Of a DNA stretch of 64,000 bases, positions 11,028 to 21,006 are shown in pieces. Positions within the stretch are counted from its first letter, which is position 1, and each line of letters opens with the position of its first letter. The stretch is taken from contig NC_089037.1 of the NCBI RefSeq assembly GCF_034140825.1, forward strand, positions 10,428,001-10,492,000. The letters run 5' to 3'. Under the pieces are notes generated by a model. It was given only the letters and a program-made list of their open reading frames with translations. It was not told the DNA's origin and ran no database searches. The translations under genes and the position numbers were made by a program. This stretch comes from Oryza sativa Japonica Group (taxonomy: Eukaryota; Streptophyta; Magnoliopsida; Poales; Poaceae).

Positions 11028-13452
11028 ATGGCCGCCGACTACCGCACACCCGACCGCCTCCTCTCCGCCGCCGCCCCCGGCGAGGAGCAGGCGCAGGATC
11101 CGCCCAAGCCGGTGCTCGCCGTCGCCGCGACCCATGACGGCCTCCGGTTCTGGCAGTACATGCTCGCCGGCTCCGTCGCCGGCGTCGTCGAGCACACCGC
11201 GATGTTCCCCGTCGACACGCTCAAGACGCACATGCAGGCCGGGGCGCCGCCCTGCCGCCCGGTCCTGTCGCTGGGGGCGGTGCTGCGCGCCGCCGTGTCC
11301 GGCGAGGGCGGCGTCAGGGCGCTGTACCGCGGCCTCCCCGCGATGGCGCTCGGCGCCGGCCCCGCCCACGCCGTCTACTTCTCCGTCTACGAGTTCGCCA
11401 AGTCGCGGCTCTCCGAACGCCTGGGCCCCAACAACCCCGCCGCGCACGCCGCATCGGGGGTGCTCGCCACCATCGCCAGCGACGCCGTGTTCACCCCGAT
11501 GGACACCGTCAAGCAGCGGCTGCAGCTCACGAGCAGCCCGTACACGGGCGTCTCGCACTGCGTCCGGACCGTGCTCCGTGACGAGGGCCTCGGCGCGTTC
11601 TTCGCGTCCTACCGGACCACGGTGGTGATGAACGCGCCGTACACGGCGGTACACTTCGCTACCTATGAGGCGGCGAAGCGGATGCTCGGGGACATGGCCA
11701 CCAACGAGGATTCGCTCGCCGTGCACGCCACCGCCGGAGCCGCAGCCGGCGCGCTCGCGGCTGCAGTCACAACGCCGCTCGACGTTGTCAAGACTCAGCT
11801 GCAGTGTCAGGTGAGGATCTCTTATGAATTTTATTTGTGCTTTGCTGAAAGTGTGTATTTTAACTCCATATAATAATTTTGAGGCTGATCTGAGTGTGCT
11901 GTGGTGATTTGCTCAGCAAACGGATGAATTTTTATGTCTGTCAATCGTTTTTATAAATCTCCAAGATTGTTGGAGTCAATCCGTACAATGAAGGAAGTGG
12001 CGACTTACTATGCTTAGGGTGCTCTGTAGCATATATTTATAGAGTGAACCGATTTAGCTATGAGGCACCAAATGAGGTCAGTTATATCTTAGGGAACTCT
12101 GGCTCATTCAAAACTCCAGTATTCTGACATAGCATATATCCTAAGTTGGCCTCTTCTAAAACATAGCCTTTCACCAAACTGCTGTTGTCACTTTATTTCC
12201 TTATAGGAAAAATGAAAATTAGCTAACTTAAACTCGGGTGTTAAAGCTGTTTACCATTGTATCCTAGTGGAAACAATATGGCAATAGTTTTTAGCTGATC
12301 TACAGTGTTTACTGAAATTATAAATGTAAGTTTACTTGTCATCTGTTGCAACTGTTGATTTTTTTTCATCACAATTTATTTTGGTCATCGCAATTTGCAA
12401 CTGTTCTTGTTAACATAAGTAGTGTCTTTTTACTTCGATTAACCAACTGGCTCAGGTATGCCATGCATAGTTAAACACTATGTCATCAGTAGTTCTATCT
12501 CTCTTTCCCATTTTAAGGTGTTTGGGTTTTGAATAGATTCATACATGTATGCATGTATGTGATTCATATATGTGTCAAAAATCTATTTCGATGTTTGTGA
12601 ATCTAGACGAGGAATGGAGAGGCCAAAACGTCTTATAATGTGGAATGGAGGGAGTATATGTTGGTCGTGTTTCACTGTTGGTCTTTAGGAGGACAAGCCA
12701 AAAAGGCTGTATGCTCCCCCATCTGTCTTCCCTTCTGCATCAAATGTGAATCCCAATGTCTACACTGATTCCTCTATAACCTATGACCATAGAGGAAGAA
12801 ACACAAATGATTGCACAAAAAAGTCACATCGACCTTGAAACTTCTCAGGTGCTAGTAGAGTAATTGGGCCTCTCTATATGCTGTCATTGAGTTGTGCACT
12901 GCATCTTGTTATTCTTCACTTCCACTATAGGTTAGATTCTGCAGTAGCCACATGGCTTGCGGCTCACATATGCTTCCATCTACCTATTTGACTTGATATT
13001 TTCTGTACCTAATTTGCCCACCTATCGTCCTATCATAGTTATGGTTTGTCCACACATCCACACTTGCCTGTAGTCATAGTTTTATTATATGAATACATCT
13101 GTAAGATATGCCTGCTCTTGCTTTTATATTTTTCTAACACTTATCAATTTAACCGTGGGGTAGTTTCTTCAGTTTTTGTTTTTCCTGTTTTACTGCGATC
13201 ACCTGTTTCCATTTTCAAGATAGTAATAATACCCATTTTGATCCTCAGGGTGTGTGCGGCTGTGAGCGCTTCTCAAGTAGCTCAATAGGTGATGTATTCA
13301 GAACAATCATAAAGCGTGATGGATATGCTGGGCTTATGAGAGGATGGAAGCCAAGAATGCTGTTCCACGCACCTGCAGCTGCTATCTGCTGGTCGACGTA
13401 CGAGGCCTCAAAGTCGTTCTTCGAAAGATTCAACGAGAAAAGAAGGAAATAA
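11028..13452 (+). CDS. MIT: mitochondrial iron carrier (mitoferrin type)
   Basis: Two exons, 11028-11810 and 13249-13452, with a GT-AG intron of 1438 bp in phase 0; 328 aa. This is a mitochondrial carrier family protein with three solute-carrier repeats. The three signature motifs are PVDTLKTHMQ, PMDTVKQRLQ and PLDVVKTQLQ; each begins the first helix of a repeat, and each has the matching matrix-side half further on (for example GLMRGWKPRMLFHAPAAAICWSTYE in the last one). Overall it matches plant mitoferrins, which import iron across the inner membrane for Fe-S cluster and heme synthesis. I believe it is the rice gene described as MIT (mitochondrial iron transporter) because of its sequence and neighbours. 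The N-terminal 45 residues are less conserved. The start at 11028 is the first ATG in this frame and agrees with the family length. The exon 1 GC content is very high, as usual in grass genes. Confidence 0.9.
11811..13248 (+). other. intron of the iron carrier gene
   Basis: Intron of 1438 bp with donor GTGAGG and acceptor CCTCAG. AT-rich; no nested gene seen. Confidence 0.8.
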
Positions 13453-13851
13453 TCTGAACATTCAAGGCTCAAAGCCCATGTATTTTCTTGAAGTCAATGT
13501 ACTTCTATACTGCACCATACATCCTCAGCTGACAGAACGAAGCAGCCCCCAAGATGCTGTTGTGGTGATGCAGGCCTGCTAGTGATCCATGTGGAATGAT
13601 GTACTGTGCATCAAAACATGTCCAAAGATAGATCTCTGTACCTTGTATTTCATTTCAGCCAAGTTAATGTATTATTTTGCCTGCTGGGTCCAGATAATAA
13701 TTACAAGGATAATTTTTGCCCAAATTTGATCAGAATCACTCAGTGTACTGTATCCTTTTGTGGCCGTCCTTGTGCCAGATTATTGATAAAAATGAGATTT
13801 TTGTTTTGCTATGACGTGCTGCGCCCCTTGCAAATTTTAATCCTCTTTTTA

Positions 13852-14161
13852 GGCCATGTTTGTTTCAGCTCAAGATTATTGTAGTCTAGATTATTAAATC
13901 AGATTACTTTAAGCTGGATTATAATAAGCTGATATAAAATAAGCTACAAGTTGTTTGTTTTTCTAAATTATTAAAGGCATCTAAGGGTAGTGGGTTTTTA
14001 GCCACTCAATAATCTGGAAAAAGCTCATCTAGAGAAGATTATTGGATTATAGTAATCTGGCTTATAGATTATAATAATCTAGTATAATAATCTACTTGTT
14101 TGTTTCAGCTTACTTCTAATAATTCAGATTATAATAATCCTAAGCTGAATTAAATAGGGCC
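13852..14161. mobile_element. PIF/Tourist-type MITE with TTA target duplication
   Basis: Begins GGCCATGTTTGTTTCAGCT and ends in an inverted relative (AAGCTGAATTAAATAGGGCC). TTA flanks both ends (13849-13851 and 14162-14164), the target duplication of PIF/Harbinger elements. Interior is rich in ATTATAATAATC palindromes. Confidence 0.75.
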
Positions 14162-14225
14162 TTAGTCATATGAGTTGGATTTGTGTAGAGCTAAAATTAG
14201 TTTACTCGTATAATCAAGAACAAAA

Positions 14226-14296
14226 GCACCAGTGGTCTAGTGGTAGAATAGTACCCTGCCACGGTACAGACCCGGGTTCGATTCCCGGCTGGTGCA
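14226..14296 (+). tRNA. tRNA-Gly (anticodon GCC)
   Basis: A complete cloverleaf can be folded: acceptor stem GCACCAG pairs with CTGGTGC, discriminator A at 14296. The D arm contains GTCTAGTGGTAGAAT. The anticodon stem GTACC/GGTAC encloses the loop CTGCCAC with anticodon GCC at 14258-14260. The T arm contains GGGTTCGATTCCC (A and B box internal promoter elements intact). A short T-rich run follows. No intron. Confidence 0.95.
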
Positions 14297-14826
14297 TATT
14301 AATTTTTGGCTCTTCCATTTTAGATAAAGACAATTGGCAACTTGATGCATTATGAACAAATCTGCGCAATAGTCCATTGCTCAACGACTTGCCGTGCGTT
14401 TCTGCGAAAAAAGGCAATTGGCATATTTATTTTTTTTATTTGATGAAGGGAAATGGCCTGGCATCTTGATGTATGAACGATCCATTGCTCAATGACTGGC
14501 CGTGAGAAGTAAACTATCCATTGCTCAAATGCAAGTTCAAGTAAGATTTTTTTTTTTTTTTGGTTCCTCGTATGCGTAGCCTTCTTATAACTCCGTAACT
14601 GAAATCGAACACCATAAAGAAAACTGGCTGCAGTAGTAGACCAGTAGTTCTTCACAGCATCTCAAGTATCTACCCTTTATCATGGACATCCAGCTTTTAT
14701 AATTACTAATAATCAGTTATAATCACAAAGGTCATTCGCGGTAAATTACCCATCCCGAACACTAATCGTACAAGCACGTATTATTATTTCCTCTGATCGA
14801 TCGTGGCTGGCGGCGCACGCGCGATG
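14297..14826. other. no gene seen
   Basis: Contains short direct repeats of a phrase like GATCCATTGCTCAATGACT at about 14370-14395, 14478-14500 and 14515-14530, and a T run. The right end is the 3' UTR side of the minus-strand DUF538 gene. Confidence 0.4.
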
Positions 14827-15447
14827 CTAGAACTCCTCGACGATGATGCCGCCCCTGACGACCTCGTAGGCGTCACGGCTGCGCGACTTCCTGATGCCGG
14901 CGGTGAAGTGCACCTTGGCGGCGTCGGCCCTGACGGCGGTGACCCTGGCCCAGACGAGCACCTTGGTCTTGAGCCCCTCCACCTCCGCCAGCCTCCCCTT
15001 CTCCAGCGTCCCGCACACCGTGGCGTCGAACCGCAGCACGGAGCCGTCCCTGTAGCCGACCTCGCACGCCGCCGGGATGTGCACCGTCAGCCGCCGCGTC
15101 TCCGGCGAGAACTCGTAGTTGGTCGCCTCCCGCGGGAACAAGCCCTCCGGCAGGTCGTGCTCCCGGAGCAGCTCCTGCAGCGGCTTCTGCATCTTCCCCT
15201 TCAGCTTGTTCACCAGCCACTTTGCCCCCTCCCCGACGCTCGTCGACAGCGACTGCACCACCACCCGCCGCCGCCGCCGTCGCCGTCGCCGCCGGCGATC
15301 ATCATCAGGACATCGGCACAAGAAAAGAATTCGATCGAAGGAAAGGAAAAAAAACCTTACCTCGATGTCGTCGCCGGCGGAGGAGATCTCCTTGTTGGCC
15401 TTCTGCCCGAGCCAGTAGCCCCCCAGCTTGTTCATGATATCGTCCAT
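14827..15447 (-). CDS. DUF538 family protein
   Basis: Two exons on the minus strand: 15447-15361 (29 codons, MDDIMNKLGGYWLGQKANKE...) and 15252-14827 (141 aa plus stop), giving 170 aa, the usual length for the At5g01610-like DUF538 family. The DUF538 core runs from about residue 55 (LLREHDLPEGLFPREATNYEF) to the end (VRGGIIVEEF). Members are small soluble proteins; some have been tied to stress responses and to chlorophyll binding or hydrolysis, but no reaction can be claimed from this sequence. The intron 15253-15360 is 108 nt, has GTAAGG and GTGCAG borders, and has no in-frame stop, so an unspliced message would still encode one continuous 206-residue protein with an Arg run. I prefer the spliced form because it restores the family length and the inserted residues are low complexity. 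Confidence 0.82.
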   Translation of the reverse strand: MDDIMNKLGGYWLGQKANKEISSAGDDIEVRFFFLSFDRILFLCRCPDDDRRRRRRRRRRRVVVQSLSTSVGEGAKWLVNKLKGKMQKPLQELLREHDLPEGLFPREATNYEFSPETRRLTVHIPAACEVGYRDGSVLRFDATVCGTLEKGRLAEVEGLKTKVLVWARVTAVRADAAKVHFTAGIRKSRSRDAYEVVRGGIIVEEF

Positions 15448-15785
15448 CTTTGATCTTTCTCCTCTCGCTGCGATCTGCTTCTCTGGTAGTATCTTCTTGC
15501 GACGATCGAAGAAGAGGAGAGGCTCTTCTGCTGGTTTTCGCCTCGCTTAGCTAGGTCGTTGGTCGAGACCGGATCAAAGCAGGAAGCGGAGGAGGAAGAA
15601 GGTGGCAATCCATTTTGCCGCCGGGAAAGCGACGGGTCTCTCTTTGCTCTGCAGTGCACCGTGTCGTTTGGTCGTCGGGGCGTGTTGAAAAACACGAAAC
15701 CGGCTGCGGCTGGTGATATTCGTGGCTTCAGAGGTTGGGTCATCTCGCCCTTCCAGAAGGCTCCCCACGATGGCGCTAAGATTAA
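15448..15785. other. promoter side of the DUF538 gene
   Basis: Upstream region of the minus-strand DUF538 gene. Overlapping short ORFs on both strands match no family I know. No clear TATA box could be assigned. Confidence 0.35.
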
Positions 15786-16041
15786 GGGTTTGTTTTGGTT
15801 CGTGGCCTAAACAGGTATTACCAAATTATATCAATGTCAAATTTTGGCAAGTTTTGATATGACTAATTTTGGTAAGACAAAATTGTGTTTGGATTGAAGC
15901 CAAAATAGTCTAAGTTCACTGTTGAAATGGCATATTTTCTTAGGCATGCCAAAATTTGGCTTCAAACCAAATAGACACTAAACACTATTGAAATTGACAA
16001 ATATTCGTAAGCCTAATTTAGACCTCAAACCAAACCAGCCC
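15786..16041. mobile_element. PIF/Tourist-type MITE, family A copy 1
   Basis: 256 bp, starting GGGTTTGTTTTGGTTCGTGG and ending CTCAAACCAAACCAGCCC, flanked by TAA on both sides. It shares long stretches (CAAAATTTGGCTTCAAACC, AAACACTATT) with the copy at 39414-39668. Confidence 0.75.
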
Positions 16042-16389
16042 TAAAGGACAAATATACAGGGAAAACTTTTATCGATAATGTTTCTCCTAATAATTTGTAT
16101 GCATATAAATATCATATAATTAAATCATAACTTATCTATGTAACTTAATTTTTTTCAGTAACACGCAATTTATGTGTGAAGTTGACACCTCGGGATAAAA
16201 TCCCCTCTCTCATATGCCTGTTGTGATTTTTTCTTATCTACTTATACAAATCATAAAATAAATTTAATGGTTTAAAATTATGTGAGTGTTACATACAAGG
16301 TTTATTATATTTAAACTATAATTATAATCATTATATTTCTTTTTAACGAATTTATAGGAGAAAGTTTATCGACAAATATATAACAAAAT
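16042..16389. other. AT-rich spacer, no gene seen
   Basis: No ORF, RNA gene or repeat boundary recognised between the MITE and the eS7 promoter. Confidence 0.4.
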
Positions 16390-16420
16390 CGTTTCCGGAG
16401 AAGACCACTAGGCAGGTCGC

Positions 16421-16512
16421 GGCCCAAAGAAGGTCGAAGGCCCATTTACTGAAAATGCGGGGAAGAGATTAGCCCACACCATGCTGGCCCAACGATGCGA
16501 CGCCTAGGGTTT
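16421..16512 (+). promoter_or_regulatory. eS7 copy 1 promoter: site II elements and telo-box
   Basis: GGCCCA (site II, TGGGCC on the other strand) occurs at 16421, 16439 and 16486, and TAGGGTTT (telo-box reversed) at 16505-16512. This pairing is typical of plant ribosomal protein promoters and ties expression to growth. The leader then has an intron (about 16601-16749) before the ATG. Confidence 0.65.
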
Positions 16513-16766
16513 ATAAGAACACTCCATGCCCACCCCCTCCGCCGCCTCCGAACCCTAGCGCCGGCGCCGCCACTTCCCTCTCGCATCTTCTCGCGCTCAG
16601 GTATCTCCATCTCTCTCTCTCTCTCTCCATCCATGCCTCCAATCCGCACGACGCTATAATTCGTCTTCTTCTCCGGGTTTGCTTGGTTGCTGATCTGACC
16701 TTGTGCGTGTACGCGTCTCTCTCTCTCTGGGGATCGAATCTCGCGGCAGGGGCCAGGTAAGCGAAG

Positions 16767-18404
16767 ATGTACACCGCGAGGAAGAAGATCCAGAAGGAGA
16801 AGGGCCTCGAGCCCTCCGAGTTCGAGGACTCCGTCGCGCAGGTGAGACCCGCTGCTCTTTGCTTTTGAGATGGGTCGAGGAGTGGTTTGCTTATGGCGGC
16901 TGTTGTCTTGTGTAGGCTTTCTTTGACCTCGAGAATGGCAACCAGGAGCTCAAGAGCGAGCTCAAGGACCTGTACATCAACAATGCAGTGTAAGTGTGCC
17001 CGTTCTCTCCATGCAAGCCTCACTCCCGGTCCCGGCCGATTGCTCGTGAGCAGTATATTCGTTTTGATGGTTAGTGCAACGTGTGATGTGGTTGCGGATT
17101 TGTGTGGATGTGCAGCCAGATGGATATTGCCGGGAACAGGAAGGCTGTGGTGATCCACGTGCCGTACCGTCTGCGCAAGGCATTCAAGAAAATCCATGTC
17201 AGGCTTGTCAGGGAGCTCGAGAAGAAGTTCAGCGGCAAGGTCAATTACGTCTTTCCCATTTGTCTACTGTGTTGCATAGGTCGCATGCTAGGAGTTCAAT
17301 TTACTAACTCATAATACATTGTTGTTAGTTCTTAATGTTGCGTGTCGGGGCGCAAAACCTGTAGCTTATGTTGTTCATGCTTAACATGCAACGTAGATAC
17401 TGTTAGTTTGGTTGAAGATAAAATGTTACCCTTTTAGCGCTGAATTTGTAATATCATACTGTTGATATAACTGCTAACATCTTGGAGAACATACACGGTA
17501 TTGCAAGCACCGTTTGTAAGGCTGCGACCTGAGCATTTTCCATTCATCTACTAGCATAGTACTGGCTTTCTATATCGACACTGAAGTGTCTGATGTACAC
17601 ATGTAGTGGTTAACTGGCCTGGGGGTATCATCTTAAGTTACTCTGAGGATACCATCGAAGGGTAAACATCAATTTGTGTTGCTTACGAAATCCTGGCATT
17701 TTTGTTTTTTAACCTTGTTTCATGCACGACAGACTTCTTAATTTGTGTTATATTTGTATGACCTTGGTGTCAGTTTGTTGTTACCATTCTCTGAACAAGT
17801 TACTATTACTTGACTATTTGTGTTGATATTGTATGTTAAACTACAAACAGGATGTGGTAATTGTTGCAACAAGGAGGATTGTGAGGCCTCCCAAGAAGGG
17901 CTCGGCTGTTCAGCGCCCTCGCACAAGAACTCTTACTGCTGTTCATGATGGTATCTTGGAGGATGTAGTCTACCCAGCTGAGATTGTTGGCAAGCGCATC
18001 AGATACCGTCTGGATGGTGCCAAGGTCATCAAGGTAGATGCTACAAACTTGTGTCCCTTCTAAATTGTCATTTTAATATTTTATATTGTGCTCATCTGTC
18101 ACTGCATGTACTCTCTACCAGCTACATCAGCTTCTCCACTATAATTTGCAAAAACTGAAATCATTGATGTTTTTTTTTCCTCATGTACAATGGGCTTGTT
18201 GTAAGCCTGTAACTAATCCTGCAGCATGACACTTCTGTTTGCTAGGTTAGTATTGACCCATGTGTTTTGATGTGTTTTCAGATTTTCTTGGACCCAAAGG
18301 AGCGCAACAATACCGAATACAAGCTCGAGACCTTCTCCGCGGTCTACCGCAGGCTTTGTGGGAAAGATGTTGCCTTTGAGTACCCTATGACTGAAACTGC
18401 TTGA
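16767..18404 (+). CDS. RPS7: 40S ribosomal protein eS7, copy 1
   Basis: Five coding exons: 16767-16841, 16916-16989, 17116-17239, 17851-18033, 18282-18404, all GT-AG with agreeing phases; 192 aa, the exact family length. Key stretches are [97 protein letters not shown] and the C-terminus [12 protein letters not shown]. eS7 is a eukaryote-specific protein of the small ribosomal subunit near the platform and acts in pre-18S rRNA processing. The leader carries an intron. It is the left member of a tandem pair with the gene at 21007; the two proteins differ at only one residue. Site II and telo-box elements are intact and adjacent here, so this copy has the canonical promoter. Confidence 0.96.
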
Positions 18405-19165
18405 AGATGCATTCCTTGGATTGTTCCCAATGTATTCCAGAAATCATAGTTTTGATGCCAAAGTTGGTACTTGGGTATTTGTTACTTTGAGACGACAAAT
18501 CGACTTGAACAATGTTAAAGTTTTGGGCATTTAAATTATAGACCTTTGCTTTGGCACGGTTAGCTTGTTTCAATCCATTGTTTGTTGTGGAATTAGTTTT
18601 CACTTATGTGGTAGGGGAAGAATCTCATTATGACCGCCTATTTCATTTTTTTTGCTCCAGCTACTCGTTATCTGTTACCTTAGTCATTTAATCGTTGTTT
18701 TGTTGGGCCTCCTGCTTGCATCCGTTTTGTCGTTTGATCTCTTGAGAGCGGCCAGGCTTATGAAAAAACACCCTCGTATTAAAGAGGAACGTCACGCCGT
18801 TATCGTTTTTTTGGATTGAGAAATGGAAAAATAGTAAATCTGCATATTGTAAAAATAAGGGCTATTTGATTCGTAGGGTACAATCAAACGGCTGTATTTA
18901 GAATTGTGTTTTTCTTATTGATTTGTTCTTTTTTCATTCCTTCGTTTTCATTCTTTTTTTTTCTCGCAGTCTGATCAAATGTCTGTTTAGAATTATGTTT
19001 TTTTCTATTTTTTCACATTTTAAGAGGGGGTGTCATATCTGGTATCGTGGGTAGGTTCCGGGGTATGAATCAGTTATGGGAGTCAAAGTGGACTTATTCC
19101 TACGGAGTAACCCTCTAGAGCACAAGTCACGGCCCAAAGGAGGTCGAAGGCCCATTTTCCGAAAT
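18405..19165. other. eS7 copy 1 3' region and start of the second duplicated unit
   Basis: Homology to the 3' flank of copy 2 extends to about 18830 (shared TTGAGAGCGGCCAGG). The left piece of the copy 2 promoter starts at about 19106 with GGCCCA at 19131 and 19149. A short piece resembling a TIR-element end (GTGGACTTATTCC, 19088-19100) lies just before it. Confidence 0.55.
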
Positions 19166-20714
19166 GGAATAAGTCCTATTTGCCCCCCTGAACACATGCC
19201 CCTAGTTGAATCATATCTCTCAACCGTAAAACCGAGTATAACCAGTCCCCCGTCTTTCAAAGTTTTGTGCTACATGCCACTTACGTGGTAGGTTAACTTG
19301 GTCTTCATCCCATGTGACGCTTACGTGGCATTAAAATAAAACAAACTTAAATGGGGCCCACATGGCAGTCAGTAAAACAATTAAAAAAATTCAGACCTAC
19401 TTGTCAGTTACCCTTTCTCTCTCTAATGTGAATGGCGGCTGCAGCGACGAGTGAGATGGAGGGGCTTGCCTATCGTGGTGCATGGGTGGGGAGGAATCAG
19501 TTGCCACGGCGCGCGCGCGCGGGTGTGTGTGTGGGGGGGGGGGTTGCCATTCACGGCGCTCCGCGAGCTCAACGGCCACAGCACACGCACGGCGAGGACT
19601 CGCCTGCCACAGCACGCAAGGGGGAGGGCTTGCCGGTCGCAACACAAGCGGGGCAGGGGCTCGTCGACCTCTGACTCCACCTCCCGAATCGGCGAGACAA
19701 CGCGACAGCCACGTAAATCCGACAGCGCAGCGGCGGTCCTATTTCTATTCTCCCCCCAATCCCCACACTCTCTCCCCTCGCCGCCTTCTCATCATAGCAG
19801 GGCGGCAAACGGTGGCGGCTGTGGCTATAAACAACATCCACCAAGGAGATGATGACGAACGAGCTCAGGGAAAGCTAGAATAGCGTCAACATGGCTCGGC
19901 AACAGCGTCTCCGATGCTAAGTCGCCAAGAACAAGCACCTCCCTGCTCCCTGGTCGAAGAGGAGTGCTTGTTGCCAGCTGTTGTCGCTCCTCTTCGCTGT
20001 TGTGCCGCCCGCGAGAAGATGGAGTGTCTCTATTGCCGCTGATGGGTTGTATGACGCTCGGAGATGCCCAACGCCTCACCGCCGCTTGGACCAACCATGG
20101 CATGGCTGGATCCCACCACTAGGTCCGAGCCTCTGTTTGGCGGCATAAGAGAGAAGGAGAGATCCAGTGGTCGTAGAGGCGGTCGGGGTGGTCGTGCACG
20201 AGAGGGAATTTCCAGCGCTGAAGCCGGTGTGGGTGCACGATACCATTGGCCTGCTCCTGTCCTGAGTCAGCACTAGAGAGGTAGCAACAGCACTAGAACA
20301 CCCTCCCGCCACTGATGGCCCCGAGAGAGAGAGAGGGGGGGATGGAGGGAGGGAGAAAGGATGGGAGGAGCCGCCGGTGCCCTCCGAGTCTCCGACTCGT
20401 CGCTGTCGGCCCGCTGCCACCCTCTCAGCAGACTTGAGCTGCTGCTGGAAACTTGAGGAGAGGAAGATGCAAGGGAGGAAAGAGGGAAGAGATTGGTGAG
20501 AAGATGAGTGGAGACTTACATTTGGGCCCCACATGCTAACTTAGCCGATTGATCAGGTCAATGAGCCACGTCAGCGAAAACCCCCATCCAATACTGTTGA
20601 GGGAGTCAATTTGCAATGGTTTTATGAGTTGGAGGATGGGTTATACTCGGTGCAGTTGAGTAATGCGATTCAACCACGGGCATGAATTGAAGGATGCAGA
20701 TTAGACTTATTGCC
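19166..20714. mobile_element. non-autonomous TIR element (MULE-like) in the eS7 copy 2 promoter
   Basis: About 1.55 kb with terminal inverted repeats of roughly 85 bp. Left end GGAATAAGTCCTATTTGCCC; right end inverted reads GGCAATAAGTCTAATCTGC, and both continue through a shared CATGCCC, GTTGAATC and CCGAGTATAACC. The interior is GC-rich with no transposase and no convincing gene. Comparison with copy 1 shows it separates two halves of one ancestral promoter. I see no clear target duplication, so the superfamily is assigned by TIR length only. Confidence 0.7.
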
Positions 20715-20738
20715 AGGCTAGAGAGCTCACAGCCTGCT

Positions 20739-20765
20739 GGCCCAACGATGCGATGCCTAGGGTTT
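20739..20765 (+). promoter_or_regulatory. eS7 copy 2 proximal promoter
   Basis: Retains one GGCCCA (20739) and the telo-box TAGGGTTT (20758-20765). The other two site II elements (19131, 19149) are about 1.6 kb further away because of the transposon. Confidence 0.6.
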
Positions 20766-21006
20766 ATAAGAACACTTCCTGGCCACCCCCTCCGCCGCCT
20801 CCGAATCGTAGCGCCGGCGCTGCCACTTCCCTCGCTCTCGCATCTTCTCCTCGCGCCCAGGTATCTCTCTCTCTCCATCTATGCCTCAAATCCGCACGAC
20901 GCTATAATTCGTCTTCTTCGCTCGGTTTGCTTGATTGCTGATCTGACCTTGTGTGTGTGTGCGTCTCTGGGGATCGAATCTTGCGGCAGGGGCCAGGTAA
21001 GCGAAG

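Noticed and set aside
10922-11137. Plus-strand ORF MATSSPNPSPLFPP...
   Set aside because: Overlaps the leader and first codons of the mitochondrial carrier in another frame; low complexity.
11010-11726. 238-codon minus-strand ORF opposite the carrier gene
   Set aside because: Shadow of GC-rich exon 1; His/Gly/Arg-rich translation with no domain.
16601-16640. CT-rich run before eS7 as a possible satellite or regulatory repeat
   Set aside because: It is the start of the leader intron and a short microsatellite, shared in shortened form by copy 2.
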